NCBI RefSeq assembly: GCF_036226505.1
Contig: NZ_CP108484.1
Location: 4,774,001 to 4,838,000 of the forward strand
DNA: 64,000 nt
Source: Kitasatospora sp. NBC_01246
Lineage (GTDB): Bacteria; Actinomycetota; Actinomycetes; Streptomycetales; Streptomycetaceae
Direction of reading: 5' to 3'
Shown: positions 44,906-54,011 of the stretch, piece by piece
Numbering within the stretch: the stretch's first letter is position 1
How the letters are laid out: each line of letters begins with the position of its first letter
Program-made: the position numbers and the translations under genes
Notes under the pieces: generated by a model
Told to the model about the DNA's origin: nothing
What the model saw: the letters and a program-made list of their open reading frames with translations, nothing else
Database searches by the model: none

Positions 44906-46111
44906 TCAGCTCTTTGCAGCGTTTTGACCTGCACCTGTCGGGGAGGGGCCGGCCGCGACCGCCCGGCGGGTCGCCGCGGAGCCGGGCGCGCCGAGGGCGG
45001 ACGGCGGCGCGGGGGCGGCCTGGTTGGCCGGGGCGGCGGGGGCCGACGGGGCCGTAGAGTCCGGGGTGCCCGGGCGGCTGGGGCCGGTGATGCTGCCGTC
45101 GGTGTTGCGGACCGGCAGCGCCTCGGCGCCGTCCGAGGTGACCCGGGTGGCGCCGATGTACTCCTTGCTGTCGATCTTGTCGTAGCGGATCACCGCGCCG
45201 GTGTGCGGGGCGTTGATCATGTAACCGCCGCCGACGTAGATGCCGACGTGGTGGATGGTGCGCGGGTCGCCCAGGTCGGTCGCCCAGAACACCAGGTCCC
45301 CCGGGCGGAGCTGGTCGCGCGAGGGGTGCTGCCCGGCGTACCACTGGTCGTTGGCGACCCGGGGGAGCGTGATGCCCACGCTGGCGTACGCCGCCTGGGT
45401 CAGCCCGGAGCAGTCGAACCGCCCGTTCTGCGAGGGCAGGCCCTCGCCGCCCCACAGGTACGGGGTGCCGAGCTTGGTCTGGGCGAAGTAGATCGCCCCG
45501 GCCGACTGCTGGGAGACGGCCACCGGCGCGGTCGGCGCGGTGAAGCTGCGGGCCATGGCCTGGATGTTCTTCACATAGCCCTGGGTCTCCTTGTACGGCG
45601 GGATCCCGCCGTACTTCGTGACCGCGTACGGGCCGGCGTTGTAGGCGGCCAGCAGGTTGGCCTGGCGGTCGCCCGGGACCTTGGCGACGTCGTCGGCGAG
45701 TGCGCAGTCGAACGTGGCGGCCGAGGCGATCGCGTCCAGCGGGTCCCAGACATCCTTCTTGCCGTCATTGTTGCCGTCCGTGCCGTATGTTCCCCAAGTG
45801 GCCGGCATGAACTGCGCCATTCCCTGCGCGCCGACCGGCGATCGGGCACCCGGGTCAAAGCCGCTTTCCTGGTACAGCTGCGCCGCGAGCATCGGCGGGG
45901 AGATCTCCGGGCAGAGCGAGCCCCACTGCTGGATCGGCCCCTGGTAGGCCGCCGGAACGGTGCCCGGGGAGAGCGTGGCGCGATTGGCCGACTGCTGCGG
46001 CGCACCACTGGCCGCATACGTCGCAACCGTGACCAGCCCGATGAAGCCGACCGCTACAACTCCCGCAGCGGCGGCGGCCGTACCGGCCTTCCGGAGTACC
46101 ATCAGCACCAT
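44906..46111 (-). CDS. Lytic transglycosylase / NlpC-P60 endopeptidase
   Basis: A 401-residue exported peptidoglycan enzyme. A single membrane segment (residues 10-33) is followed by an SLT-type transglycosylase domain with catalytic Glu (AQLYQESGFDPGA, then GAQGMAQFMPATWG), and an NlpC/P60 domain with catalytic Cys (GRFDCSGLTQAAY) and His (HHVGIYVGGG). The Ala/Pro-rich C-terminus is probably unstructured. It cuts glycan strands and stem peptides. It is divergent from a secretion-like gene cluster; such bifunctional hydrolases commonly open the wall for type IV secretion and conjugation machines. Confidence 0.92.
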   Translation of the reverse strand: MVLMVLRKAGTAAAAAGVVAVGFIGLVTVATYAASGAPQQSANRATLSPGTVPAAYQGPIQQWGSLCPEISPPMLAAQLYQESGFDPGARSPVGAQGMAQFMPATWGTYGTDGNNDGKKDVWDPLDAIASAATFDCALADDVAKVPGDRQANLLAAYNAGPYAVTKYGGIPPYKETQGYVKNIQAMARSFTAPTAPVAVSQQSAGAIYFAQTKLGTPYLWGGEGLPSQNGRFDCSGLTQAAYASVGITLPRVANDQWYAGQHPSRDQLRPGDLVFWATDLGDPRTIHHVGIYVGGGYMINAPHTGAVIRYDKIDSKEYIGATRVTSDGAEALPVRNTDGSITGPSRPGTPDSTAPSAPAAPANQAAPAPPSALGAPGSAATRRAVAAGPSPTGAGQNAAKS

Positions 46112-46344
46112 CCCGACGAATCGTCAGTCGAAGTGTCCCGGAAGGCGTTGCTCACCGCAATCATCAGAGATACAAAGAGTGAGCGCTATCCTTCGTACGG
46201 TGGACATCCTCGCGTACGTGTCCGGTGCCGCACGACCAATCCGCGAGAAGCAGCCAAGTCGACATCAGATCTGGCCAAGAATAGGTACCGACCCTTCGCG
46301 CGGACGGGGTCTGGGCCCTTGAATTTGCCTGATCGGGCGGTGAG

Positions 46345-46701
46345 ATGGAAATGAACCTGAGCAGCGTGGACAGACTCGCGATCGGCCACCTGGCCGAAGA
46401 CCCTCCTAAGAAGCCGAATATCGACACCATCATCGGCGGGATCGCCCCGGACTGGGGCCCGTTCGCGAGTCTCGGGTCGGAGGCCCGGGTGATGGTCGAG
46501 GTCGTCATGGCCGTGGCGATCCTGGCCTGCCTCGGCCTGGCCGTCTGGGGCGCGGCCAAGCAGCGGATCGGTGCGACCGCGATGCGGGACAGCTTCGGTG
46601 CCGAACAGGGCAAGGGACTGATCATCGCCGGGCTGACCGGCGTGTTCATCATTGGATCACTTGGCACTCTGTTCACCATTGTGTACGGCATGGCCATCTG
46701 A
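46345..46701 (+). CDS. Small two-TM membrane protein, pilin-like
   Basis: A 118-residue protein with two hydrophobic helices (VMVEVVMAVAILACLGLAVW and GLIIAGLTGVFIIGSLGTLF) separated by a short polar loop. This is the layout of VirB2/TrbC-type pilin subunits, though no signal peptidase site is evident. It is first in a five-gene row resembling the streptomycete cmd cluster (SCO4126-4131 in S. coelicolor, from memory). The start is ATG at 46345 or 46351. Confidence 0.7.
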   Translation: MEMNLSSVDRLAIGHLAEDPPKKPNIDTIIGGIAPDWGPFASLGSEARVMVEVVMAVAILACLGLAVWGAAKQRIGATAMRDSFGAEQGKGLIIAGLTGVFIIGSLGTLFTIVYGMAI

Positions 46702-46870
46702 CGATCGGACAGTTCGGGCGCGCGTGGGCGGCACGGCTGTCCGCCCGCCCGGCCGCCGGTTCCGTCGGAGCCCTCGTCGGGAGTCCACCCCACCACCCCT
46801 CCCTCCGCGCCCGCCCACGGGCGGAGGGGCCCCCGGAGCCTCCCCGGCTCCCAGCACCAGGAGGGCCGCC

Positions 46871-47689
46871 GTGCCGTTGTCCGACGACCAGCCGCACACC
46901 CGTACGCGGCTGCCGGTCGGCGAACAGCCCTCGTCCCAGCCGACCGCCCGTCAGCCCCGACCGCTGCGGACCCTGCTGGCCGTCCTGGTGGTCGTGACCC
47001 TGCTCGTGGTGGCGATCTCCATCGCCAACCGCGGCAAGGCCGACCCCGGCTCCGGGCCCGCCCGCTCGGCCGACGGCGTCGCCCCCACGGCCGCCTCCGG
47101 CGCCGGGCCGGCGCCCAGCGGGGACCAGCCCGTCGGCACCACGACCAACGGGATCGCCGGCGGCTTCCCGCACACCGACCAGGGCGCGCAGTCGGCCGCC
47201 ACCAACTACGCGGTCGCCATCGGCTCGGCCGACATGTTCCGCACCGACAGCCGCCACACCATCGTGGCCACCATCGCCGACCCGTCGGCCGTCGCGGCCC
47301 TCCAGACCCGCCTGGACCAGGGGTTCACACCCGAGACCGCGGCCAGGTTCGGTGTCGACGCGCAGGGGCGCGCACCCAAGGGGTTGACCTTCGTCAGCCG
47401 GACTGTTCCGGTCGGGACCAAGAGCAGTGGGTACAGCTCGGAGAGCGTCAAGGTCGAGGTCTGGTGCACGGGTCTGTTCGGCCTGGCGGGTGAGCGCTCG
47501 GTCCGTCCGGTCTCGGAGGAATGGTTCACGCTGACTCTCAGCCTGCGGTGGACCGGTACGGACTGGAAACTCACCGACTACAGCCGGGTGGCGGGCCCCG
47601 CACCCGTCCCGCCGGACCAGCAGGCCGCGACTGCCGAGGAGATCACTGGTGCCGTCGAGCAGTTCGGAGGCTTCCGCTATGCCCGCTGA
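46871..47689 (+). CDS. Membrane-anchored VirB8-like protein
   Basis: A 272-residue protein with a cytoplasmic N-terminus, one membrane segment (TLLAVLVVVTLLVVAISIA) and an extracytoplasmic domain that alternates helices and strands (AQSAATNYAVAIGS, FTLTLSLRWTGTDWKLTDY), consistent with the NTF2-like fold of VirB8/TcpC. The GTG at 46871 has GGAGGG before it. It overlaps the next gene by 11 bases, so the two are translationally coupled. Confidence 0.72.
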   Translation: MPLSDDQPHTRTRLPVGEQPSSQPTARQPRPLRTLLAVLVVVTLLVVAISIANRGKADPGSGPARSADGVAPTAASGAGPAPSGDQPVGTTTNGIAGGFPHTDQGAQSAATNYAVAIGSADMFRTDSRHTIVATIADPSAVAALQTRLDQGFTPETAARFGVDAQGRAPKGLTFVSRTVPVGTKSSGYSSESVKVEVWCTGLFGLAGERSVRPVSEEWFTLTLSLRWTGTDWKLTDYSRVAGPAPVPPDQQAATAEEITGAVEQFGGFRYAR

Positions 47690-48953
47690 CGCTGGTCCGG
47701 GTTCCGTACGCCGTGGGTTGGGCAGGCTGGCCGCAGGTGCGGTGGCAAGCGTTCTCCCGGTCGTGCTGACGGCCGGGCGGGCCTTCGCCGAGCCGAGCCC
47801 CTCGCCGACCTCCGGCCCGACCAATACGAGCTGCCCGGGAGTGCCGCTTCCCGGCAACGACGTCTACTGCGCGCCGGGCGGCAGCGGTACGCTTCCCGGC
47901 TCAGGGACCGTCGGGAGTGTCACCGATCCGCTCGGGGCGCTCGCGAAGGGGTGTGCGCAGGCGGCGTCCTGGGTGGTGCGGAAGCTGTCGGGGGCCATCG
48001 ACGGGACGACGCAGGTGGACTTCACCAACGCGTCGTTCCTGCAGCAGTACGCGGTGGTGTTCGCCGCCTCGACGATCATCACGCTGGTGCTCTGGCTGCT
48101 GGCGGTGACGAAGCGGGCGGTGCGCGGCGCGCCCCTGACGACGGCGATCTCGGAGGCGATCGGCTTCCTGTGGCTGACCGTGGTGGCCTCCGCGTTCACG
48201 CCGCTGATCCTGTACACCGTGGTGAGCGCGACGGACGGGCTGACCACGGCGATCGCGGTGGGGACGAAGTCCGACACCGGGACGTACCTGGGCGGGTTCG
48301 CGGACACCCTGGAGAAGGGTGACATGGGCGGCGGCCCGCTGATCCTGATCATCGTGTCGCTGGTGGCCGTGCTGGCGGCGGCGGTGCTCTGGGTCGAGCT
48401 GCTGATCCGCGCGGCGATGCTGTACGTGGGCGCGCTGCTGGGGACGGCGGTGTACGCGGGGCTGGTCGACAAGCAGCTGTGGAAGCACGTGCGCCGTTGG
48501 GCCGGGGTGATGCTGGCGGTGGACCTGGCGAAGCCGATCATCGTGATCATCCTCGGGCTGGCCGGCGCGGTGGCCACCGGCGCCGGGGCCAACGACGACT
48601 TCGCCCGGGTGCTGTCCGGCCTGGCGATCCTCTTCCTCTCGATCTTCGCGAGCGCCTCCGTCTACCGTTTCGTGCCGGGCTTCGGCGACGAGATCATGAG
48701 CATGCGCCATGCCCGGGCCAGCGCGGTGTCGGCCGGGTCGGCGATGATCAACGGCACGGCGAACCTGGTGAAGCAGGGCATCAGCACGCACGGCGACCGC
48801 GGCGCGCAGGGGGGCGGCGGCAGCCCGGGGGTGGGCGGCGGCTCGGTCGCGCCGGGCATCGCCGCCCACGCCACGCGGTCCCCCGCGCCGCCGCCGCAGG
48901 CCTCGCCGGCCTCGGCCTCGACCCGCGACAGCAATCCAGCGAAGGGAGGGTGA
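47679..48953 (+). CDS. Polytopic membrane protein, VirB6/TrbL-like
   Basis: A 424-residue protein with a cleavable signal sequence (TAGRAFA-E) and about six later membrane segments (FAASTIITLVLWLLAVTKRA, LILIIVSLVAVLAAAVLWVELL, PIIVIILGLAGAVATG). The C-terminal 60 residues are Gly/Pro/Ala-rich and cytoplasmic. The layout fits VirB6/TrbL channel components. The ATG at 47679 has GGAGG upstream and lies inside the preceding gene. Confidence 0.75.
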   Translation: MPADAGPGSVRRGLGRLAAGAVASVLPVVLTAGRAFAEPSPSPTSGPTNTSCPGVPLPGNDVYCAPGGSGTLPGSGTVGSVTDPLGALAKGCAQAASWVVRKLSGAIDGTTQVDFTNASFLQQYAVVFAASTIITLVLWLLAVTKRAVRGAPLTTAISEAIGFLWLTVVASAFTPLILYTVVSATDGLTTAIAVGTKSDTGTYLGGFADTLEKGDMGGGPLILIIVSLVAVLAAAVLWVELLIRAAMLYVGALLGTAVYAGLVDKQLWKHVRRWAGVMLAVDLAKPIIVIILGLAGAVATGAGANDDFARVLSGLAILFLSIFASASVYRFVPGFGDEIMSMRHARASAVSAGSAMINGTANLVKQGISTHGDRGAQGGGGSPGVGGGSVAPGIAAHATRSPAPPPQASPASASTRDSNPAKGG

Positions 48954-48960
48954 CGGGTAA

Positions 48961-50535
48961 GTGAGCAGCGAACCACTCGGCCAGTACGGCGCCCAGTACG
49001 CCCAGCCGTACGTGCACCAGCGCCGCACCTACCTGATCGGCAAGGCCCGCCCGAACGCGCCGATCGGCCGCAACCGGGAGTCCGGCGAGATCGTCCTGAT
49101 CATCTTCGGGGCGTTCCTCGGCATGCTCTGGGGTCTGCTGATGCCGATCCTGCCGCTGCGCATCGCGGGTCTGGTCGGTCTGCCCCTGCTGGCGATCGCG
49201 GCGGTGTACGTGCCGTACCGGCGCCGGACGTTCTACAAGTGGGTGGAGATCAACCGCACCTACCGCCGGACGGTCCGCAGCGGCCGGGCGGTGTGGAAGT
49301 CGGACGTGATGGACGCCGGGACCCGGATGGACGGGCGGGAGGTCGAGGTCGGCCCGCCGCCCGGGGTGGGGCGGCTGCGCTGGCTGGCCGCGCCGTTCGG
49401 GCCGGACGAGGTCGGGGTGCTGATGCACCTGGAGCGGCGGACGGTGACGGCCGCGATCGAGATCGAGGGCCCGGGCGTCGGCCTGCGCGACTCGGAGGAC
49501 CAGGAGGCCCTGGTCGACCGGTTCGGCACGCTGCTGAAGCACGTCGCCAACGGCGACGGCTTCGTGACGCGGCTGCAGATCCTGGCCCGTACGCTGCCGG
49601 CGGACCCGGACGCGCACGCCAAGGACGTGGAGCGGCGCGGTGACCACGACGCGCCGGGCTGGCTGAAGGACTCGTACGACCAGCTGCAGTCGATGGTGTC
49701 GACCTCCTCCGAGCAGCACCGGGCGTACCTGGTGGCCTGCATGCACTACACCCGTGACCTGGCCGCCGAGGCGCACGCGATGGGCCGGACGGCGACCGGG
49801 CGGCGGGCCCGGGACGACGAGGGCCTGGCCGCGGTGATGGCCCGTGAGCTGACGGACATCTGCGCGCGGCTGGCGGAGGCCGACATCCGGGTGCGCCAGC
49901 CGCTCGGGCAGGCGCGGCTCTCCTCGCTGCTGCACTCGATGTACGACCCGGACCACCCGATCGACCACATCCAGGCGATGTCCCGGCGCAATGCCTGGCC
50001 GGCGGAGCTGGACGCGACGAACCCGCAGTACCTGGAGGCGAAGACCCGCGAGTCGGCGACCCGCGCGCCCTGGTGCCACGCCACCGCGTGGATCAAGGAG
50101 TGGCCGCTGACCCCGGTGGGCGTCAACTTCCTGGCGCCGCTGCTGGTGCACACCCCGGACGTGATCCGGACGGTCGCGGTGACGATGGACCTGGAGCCCA
50201 CCGACGTCGCGATCGAGCGGATGCTCACCGAGAAGACCAACGACGAGGCGGAGGCCAGCCGCGCCGCGAAGATGAACCGGACGGTCGACCCGCGCGACCT
50301 GGCCCACACCGGCCGGGTCGACCAGCGCGGTGACGACCTGGCCTCCGGCGCGGCCGGGGTCAACCTGGTCGGCTACATCACCGTCTCCTCGCGCAACCCG
50401 GAGGCGCTGGCCCGCGACAAGCGGACCATCCGTGCCTCGGCCGGCAAGAGCTACCTCAAGCTGGAGTGGTGCGACCGCGAGCACCACCGGGCGTTCGTCA
50501 ACACCCTGCCGTTCGCCACCGGCATCCGCCGCTGA
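48961..50535 (+). CDS. SCO6880-like membrane protein of a T4SS-like cluster
   Basis: A 524-residue protein. Two adjacent membrane segments (about residues 42-85) are followed by a large soluble domain: RRTVTAAIEIEGPGVGL, RLQILARTLPADPD, and SSRNPEALARDKRTIRASA. It resembles the family called SCO6880 in actinobacteria, which combines a VirB3/PrgI-type membrane part with the N-terminal domain of a VirB4 ATPase. It has no Walker motifs. The ATPase domain is encoded by the next gene, so the VirB4 function appears split across two proteins. Confidence 0.82.
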   Translation: MSSEPLGQYGAQYAQPYVHQRRTYLIGKARPNAPIGRNRESGEIVLIIFGAFLGMLWGLLMPILPLRIAGLVGLPLLAIAAVYVPYRRRTFYKWVEINRTYRRTVRSGRAVWKSDVMDAGTRMDGREVEVGPPPGVGRLRWLAAPFGPDEVGVLMHLERRTVTAAIEIEGPGVGLRDSEDQEALVDRFGTLLKHVANGDGFVTRLQILARTLPADPDAHAKDVERRGDHDAPGWLKDSYDQLQSMVSTSSEQHRAYLVACMHYTRDLAAEAHAMGRTATGRRARDDEGLAAVMARELTDICARLAEADIRVRQPLGQARLSSLLHSMYDPDHPIDHIQAMSRRNAWPAELDATNPQYLEAKTRESATRAPWCHATAWIKEWPLTPVGVNFLAPLLVHTPDVIRTVAVTMDLEPTDVAIERMLTEKTNDEAEASRAAKMNRTVDPRDLAHTGRVDQRGDDLASGAAGVNLVGYITVSSRNPEALARDKRTIRASAGKSYLKLEWCDREHHRAFVNTLPFATGIRR

Positions 50536-50553
50536 TCCACCTGGAGGCCCCGC

Positions 50554-51903
50554 ATGGCGATCGGCAACCTCACCGACGCGTTCACCAGCCTGATGTTCGG
50601 CAAGGTGGAGACCACCCGGCTGCCGGTGCGCACCTCCACCGGCCAGGCGCAGGCGGTCTACCTGCCCACCGCCGCGCCGGGGCTGGGTGACTCCGGCGTG
50701 ATCATCGGCCGCGAGGTGTACAGCGGCAAGGGCTACGTCTACGACCCCTTCCAGCTGTACGGGCAGCAGCTGCCGGCTCCGCACTGGCTGGTGCTCGGGG
50801 AGTCGGGCAACGGCAAGTCCGCGCTGGAGAAGACGTACGTGCTGCGCCAGCTGCGGTTCCGCGACCGGCAGGTGGTGGTGCTGGACGCGCAGGGCGAGGA
50901 CGGCGTCGGCGAGTGGAACCTGATCGCCAACGCGCTGGGCATAAAGTCGATCCGGCTCGACCCGATGGCGGCCCGGGACGGCGGGGTGAAGCTCAACCCG
51001 CTGGACCCGGCGATCACCCAGACCGGCCAGCTGTCGCTGCTGCGCACCATCGTCGAGGTGGCGATGGGGCGCGGGTTGGAGGAGCGGGCGGGGTTCGCGC
51101 TGAAGGCGGCGCACGCCCATGTGATCGCCTCGGTGACCGACCGGCAGCCGGTGCTGGACGACATCATCGACACCCTGCGCAGTCCCGAGCTGGCCTCGGT
51201 GGAGTCGCTCGGGGTCGGGGTGGACGAGGTGCAGTCCTGGGGTCTGGACGTGGCCCTGGTGCTGGACCGGCTGGTCGACGGTGACCTGCGCGGCATGTTC
51301 GACGGGCCGACCACCGACGGCATCGACCTGGACGCGCCGCTGATCGTGTTCGACCTGTCGCACATCGACCGGAACTCGATCGCGATGCCGATCCTGATGG
51401 CGATCGTCGGCGTCTGGCTGGAGCACACCTGGATCAGGCCGGACCGGCGCAAGCGGATCTTCCTGGTGGAAGAGGCCTGGCACATCATCAACAGCCCCTT
51501 CGTCGCCCAGCTGTTCCAGCGGCTGCTGAAGTTCGGGCGCCGGCTCGGTCTCTCCTTCGTGGCGGTGGTGCACCACCTGTCCGACGTGGTGGACGGCGCG
51601 GCCGCCAAGGAGGCCTCGGCGATCCTCAAGATGGCCTCCACCCGGACGATCTACATGCAGAAGGCCGAGGAGGCGAGAGCCACCGGCCGGGTGCTGGGTC
51701 TGCCGCGCTGGGCGGTTGAGATCATCCCCACACTCTCGCCCGGCATCGCGGTCTGGGACGTCAACGGCAACGTCCAGGTGGTGAAGCACATCATCACCGA
51801 GGCCGAGCGGCCATTGGTCTACACCGACCGCGCGATGACGGAGGACACGGTCGCTGAGCGGACCCGTGCAGAGCGCCAGTTGGCATCCGAACCAGGTCTC
51901 TGA
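50554..51903 (+). CDS. VirB4-like ATPase motor domain protein
   Basis: A 449-residue soluble ATPase: Walker A GESGNGKSALEK near residue 85, Walker B RIFLVEEAWHIIN near 305, and an arginine-rich sensor stretch (GRRLGLSFVAVVHHLSD). It matches the C-terminal motor of VirB4/TraC-type secretion ATPases; the N-terminal part is supplied by the upstream gene. It begins 18 bases after that gene's stop with GGAGG. The related S. coelicolor cluster (cmd) is reported to affect differentiation and chromosome condensation. Confidence 0.85.
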   Translation: MAIGNLTDAFTSLMFGKVETTRLPVRTSTGQAQAVYLPTAAPGLGDSGVIIGREVYSGKGYVYDPFQLYGQQLPAPHWLVLGESGNGKSALEKTYVLRQLRFRDRQVVVLDAQGEDGVGEWNLIANALGIKSIRLDPMAARDGGVKLNPLDPAITQTGQLSLLRTIVEVAMGRGLEERAGFALKAAHAHVIASVTDRQPVLDDIIDTLRSPELASVESLGVGVDEVQSWGLDVALVLDRLVDGDLRGMFDGPTTDGIDLDAPLIVFDLSHIDRNSIAMPILMAIVGVWLEHTWIRPDRRKRIFLVEEAWHIINSPFVAQLFQRLLKFGRRLGLSFVAVVHHLSDVVDGAAAKEASAILKMASTRTIYMQKAEEARATGRVLGLPRWAVEIIPTLSPGIAVWDVNGNVQVVKHIITEAERPLVYTDRAMTEDTVAERTRAERQLASEPGL

Positions 51904-52039
51904 ACCCCGCTCCGGCGTGCGCCGGGGCCCCCGCCGCGTCAACCCGGTCCGGCTCCGGGCCGCTGCGGCGCGCCCGCCCGGCGGCCCGCCGTGCGGCGAC
52001 GGTTCGTCAGCAGGTAACCCTGTCGTTACGTCCAGGGTC

Positions 52040-52068
52040 CTGACAGCTACGCGCGTTGACTCTAGGCT
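52040..52068 (+). promoter_or_regulatory. Promoter of the 5'-nucleotidase gene
   Basis: CTGACA (52040-52045), 17 bases, then TAGGCT (52063-52068). Transcription would start about 70 bases before the ATG at 52146. Confidence 0.6.
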
Positions 52069-52145
52069 GCACTGGCGCAACGCCTCCCGTCGCCCGTCCA
52101 CGCATGTCGACCGCCGGGCGCTCTCTCAAGGTGCAGGGGACCTTC

Positions 52146-53939
52146 ATGCTCACCGTCAGATCCCGACGTGCCGTTCTGGCCGCCGTCGCCGCGGCCGGCC
52201 TCGTCGGCACCGTGGCCATGCCGACCGCCGCCCAGGCCGCGGACGCCAAGCGTCACAAGACCGTCAACCTCCAGCTGCTGGCGATCAACGACTTCCACGG
52301 CAACCTGGAGCCCCCGGCCGGTTCGTCCGGAACCATCCGGGAGATCGACCCGGCGACCGGTCAGCCGGTCAGCACCCCGGCCGGCGGCATCGAGTACCTC
52401 GCCACCGCGCTGCGCCAGGCCCGGATCCCGGCGGACGACTCGATCACCGTCGCCGCCGGTGACATCGTCGGAGCCTCCCCGCTGACCTCGGCGCTCTTCC
52501 ACGACGAGCCGACCATCGAGGCGATGGACAAGCTCGGCCTGGACGTCACGGCGGTCGGCAACCACGAGTTCGACGAGGGCTCCAAGGAGCTCATCCGCCT
52601 CCAGGACGGCGGCTGCCACCCGGTGGACGGCTGCTACGAGGAGGGGCGCAAGTTCAAGGGCGCCAACTTCAACTACCTGGCCGCCAACGTCACCAACGAG
52701 AAGACCGGCAAGCCGATCCTGGCCCCGTACTGGGTGACCAGGTCGCAGGGCGTCAAGGTCGGCTTCATCGGCGCGACCCTGGAGGGCACGCCGAACATCG
52801 TCACCGCCGAGGGCGTCAAGGGCCTGAAGTTCGGCGACGAGGTCGACACGATCAACAAGTACGCGGCCGAGCTGAAGAAGCAGGGCGTGAACTCGATCGT
52901 CGCCCTGATCCACGAGGGCGGGCTGCCGGCCAGCAGCACCTACAACTACGACTGCGGCGCCGCCGGCGAGGGCATCTCCGGCCCGATCGTCGACATCGCC
53001 AAGAACCTGGACCCGGCGATCGGCGCCATCGTCACCGGTCACACCCACAACGCCTACGCCTGCACCATCCCCGACCCGCAGGGCGTGCCGCGCTCGGTGA
53101 CCAGCGCCGCCTCCTTCGGCCGGCTCTACACCGAGATCGACCTGAAGCTCGACAAGACCACGGGCACCATCGTGCGCCCCTCGGTCAAGGCCGAGAACCA
53201 CATCGTGCGCCGCACGGTCGAGAAGGCCCCGGACATGACGGCGCTGATCGACCACTACTCCAAGCTGGCCGCGCCGATCGCCAACCGTCCGCTGGGCTAC
53301 ATCGCCTCGGACATCAACGGCCGCGGCAACAGCGACCTGGAGAAGCCGCTCGGTGACGTGATCGCCGACGCCCAGCTGGCCGGCCTGGCGCCCGCCGACA
53401 AGGGCGGGGCGCAGCTCGCCTTCATGAACCCCGGCGGCATCCGCTCGGACCTGGTCTACAAGGCGAGTGGGGCCGAGGGCGACGGCGTGGTGACCTACGG
53501 CGAGGCGTTCACCGTCCAGCCGTTCACCAACATGATGCAGGTCAAGACGCTGACCGGCGCCCAGCTGGTCCAGCTGCTCCAGCAGCAGGTGAGCGGTGCC
53601 AACGCGGCCTCGCCGAAGGTCCTGCAGTCCTCCAAGGGCCTGACCTACACCCTGGACATGCGCAAGGCCGGTGCCGACCGGGTGCTCGTGGACTCGATCC
53701 GGCTGAACGGTGCGGCGATCGACCCGGCCGCCAAGTACCGCGTCGCGGCCAACGAGTTCCTGGCCGGCGGCGGCGACGGCTTCCCGGCCTTCGCGGCCGG
53801 CACCGACAAGCTGGTCGGCGCCTCCGACCTGGACGTCTTCGCCGCCTACCTCGGTGCCAACAGCTCGGCGGCCGCGCCGCTGAAGGCGCCGGCGCAGGAC
53901 CGCATCAAGGTCATCGGCCCGGGCGTCGACAACGACTGA
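52146..53939 (+). CDS. Secreted 5'-nucleotidase / 2',3'-cyclic phosphodiesterase
   Basis: A 597-residue exported enzyme. A Tat-like or Sec signal (RSRRAVLAAVAAAGLVG) ends at AQAAD. The N-terminal metallophosphatase domain holds two-metal motifs (LAINDFHGNLEP, AGDIVG, GNHEFDEG, HTHNAYAC), and the C-terminal domain binds nucleotide (FMNPGGIRSDL, FTVQPFTNMM, GGGDGFPAF). The enzyme releases phosphate from extracellular nucleotides. Similar genes in streptomycetes are often phosphate-regulated, though I see no clear PHO box here. Confidence 0.94.
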   Translation: MLTVRSRRAVLAAVAAAGLVGTVAMPTAAQAADAKRHKTVNLQLLAINDFHGNLEPPAGSSGTIREIDPATGQPVSTPAGGIEYLATALRQARIPADDSITVAAGDIVGASPLTSALFHDEPTIEAMDKLGLDVTAVGNHEFDEGSKELIRLQDGGCHPVDGCYEEGRKFKGANFNYLAANVTNEKTGKPILAPYWVTRSQGVKVGFIGATLEGTPNIVTAEGVKGLKFGDEVDTINKYAAELKKQGVNSIVALIHEGGLPASSTYNYDCGAAGEGISGPIVDIAKNLDPAIGAIVTGHTHNAYACTIPDPQGVPRSVTSAASFGRLYTEIDLKLDKTTGTIVRPSVKAENHIVRRTVEKAPDMTALIDHYSKLAAPIANRPLGYIASDINGRGNSDLEKPLGDVIADAQLAGLAPADKGGAQLAFMNPGGIRSDLVYKASGAEGDGVVTYGEAFTVQPFTNMMQVKTLTGAQLVQLLQQQVSGANAASPKVLQSSKGLTYTLDMRKAGADRVLVDSIRLNGAAIDPAAKYRVAANEFLAGGGDGFPAFAAGTDKLVGASDLDVFAAYLGANSSAAAPLKAPAQDRIKVIGPGVDND

Positions 53940-53953
53940 CCGGAGCCGACGGA

Positions 53954-53992
53954 GGAACGGGCGGGGCGCTGTCGGGGCGCCCCGCCCGTTCC
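53954..53992. terminator. Perfect 16-pair bidirectional terminator
   Basis: GGAACGGGCGGGGCGC pairs perfectly with 53977-53992 around a seven-base loop. It lies between the convergent nucleotidase and histidine kinase genes. Confidence 0.88.
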
Positions 53993-54011
53993 GTCCGTCC
54001 GGGTCCGGCCG

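Noticed and set aside
46112..46344. c-di-AMP (ydaO) riboswitch upstream of the NlpC/P60 gene
   Set aside because: Such riboswitches precede some streptomycete wall hydrolases, but I could not find the conserved core motifs or the expected pseudoknots in this interval.
48781..52101. 1106-residue minus-strand open frame
   Set aside because: Antisense of the secretion-like cluster; no family features, whereas the plus-strand frames have Walker motifs and membrane segments.
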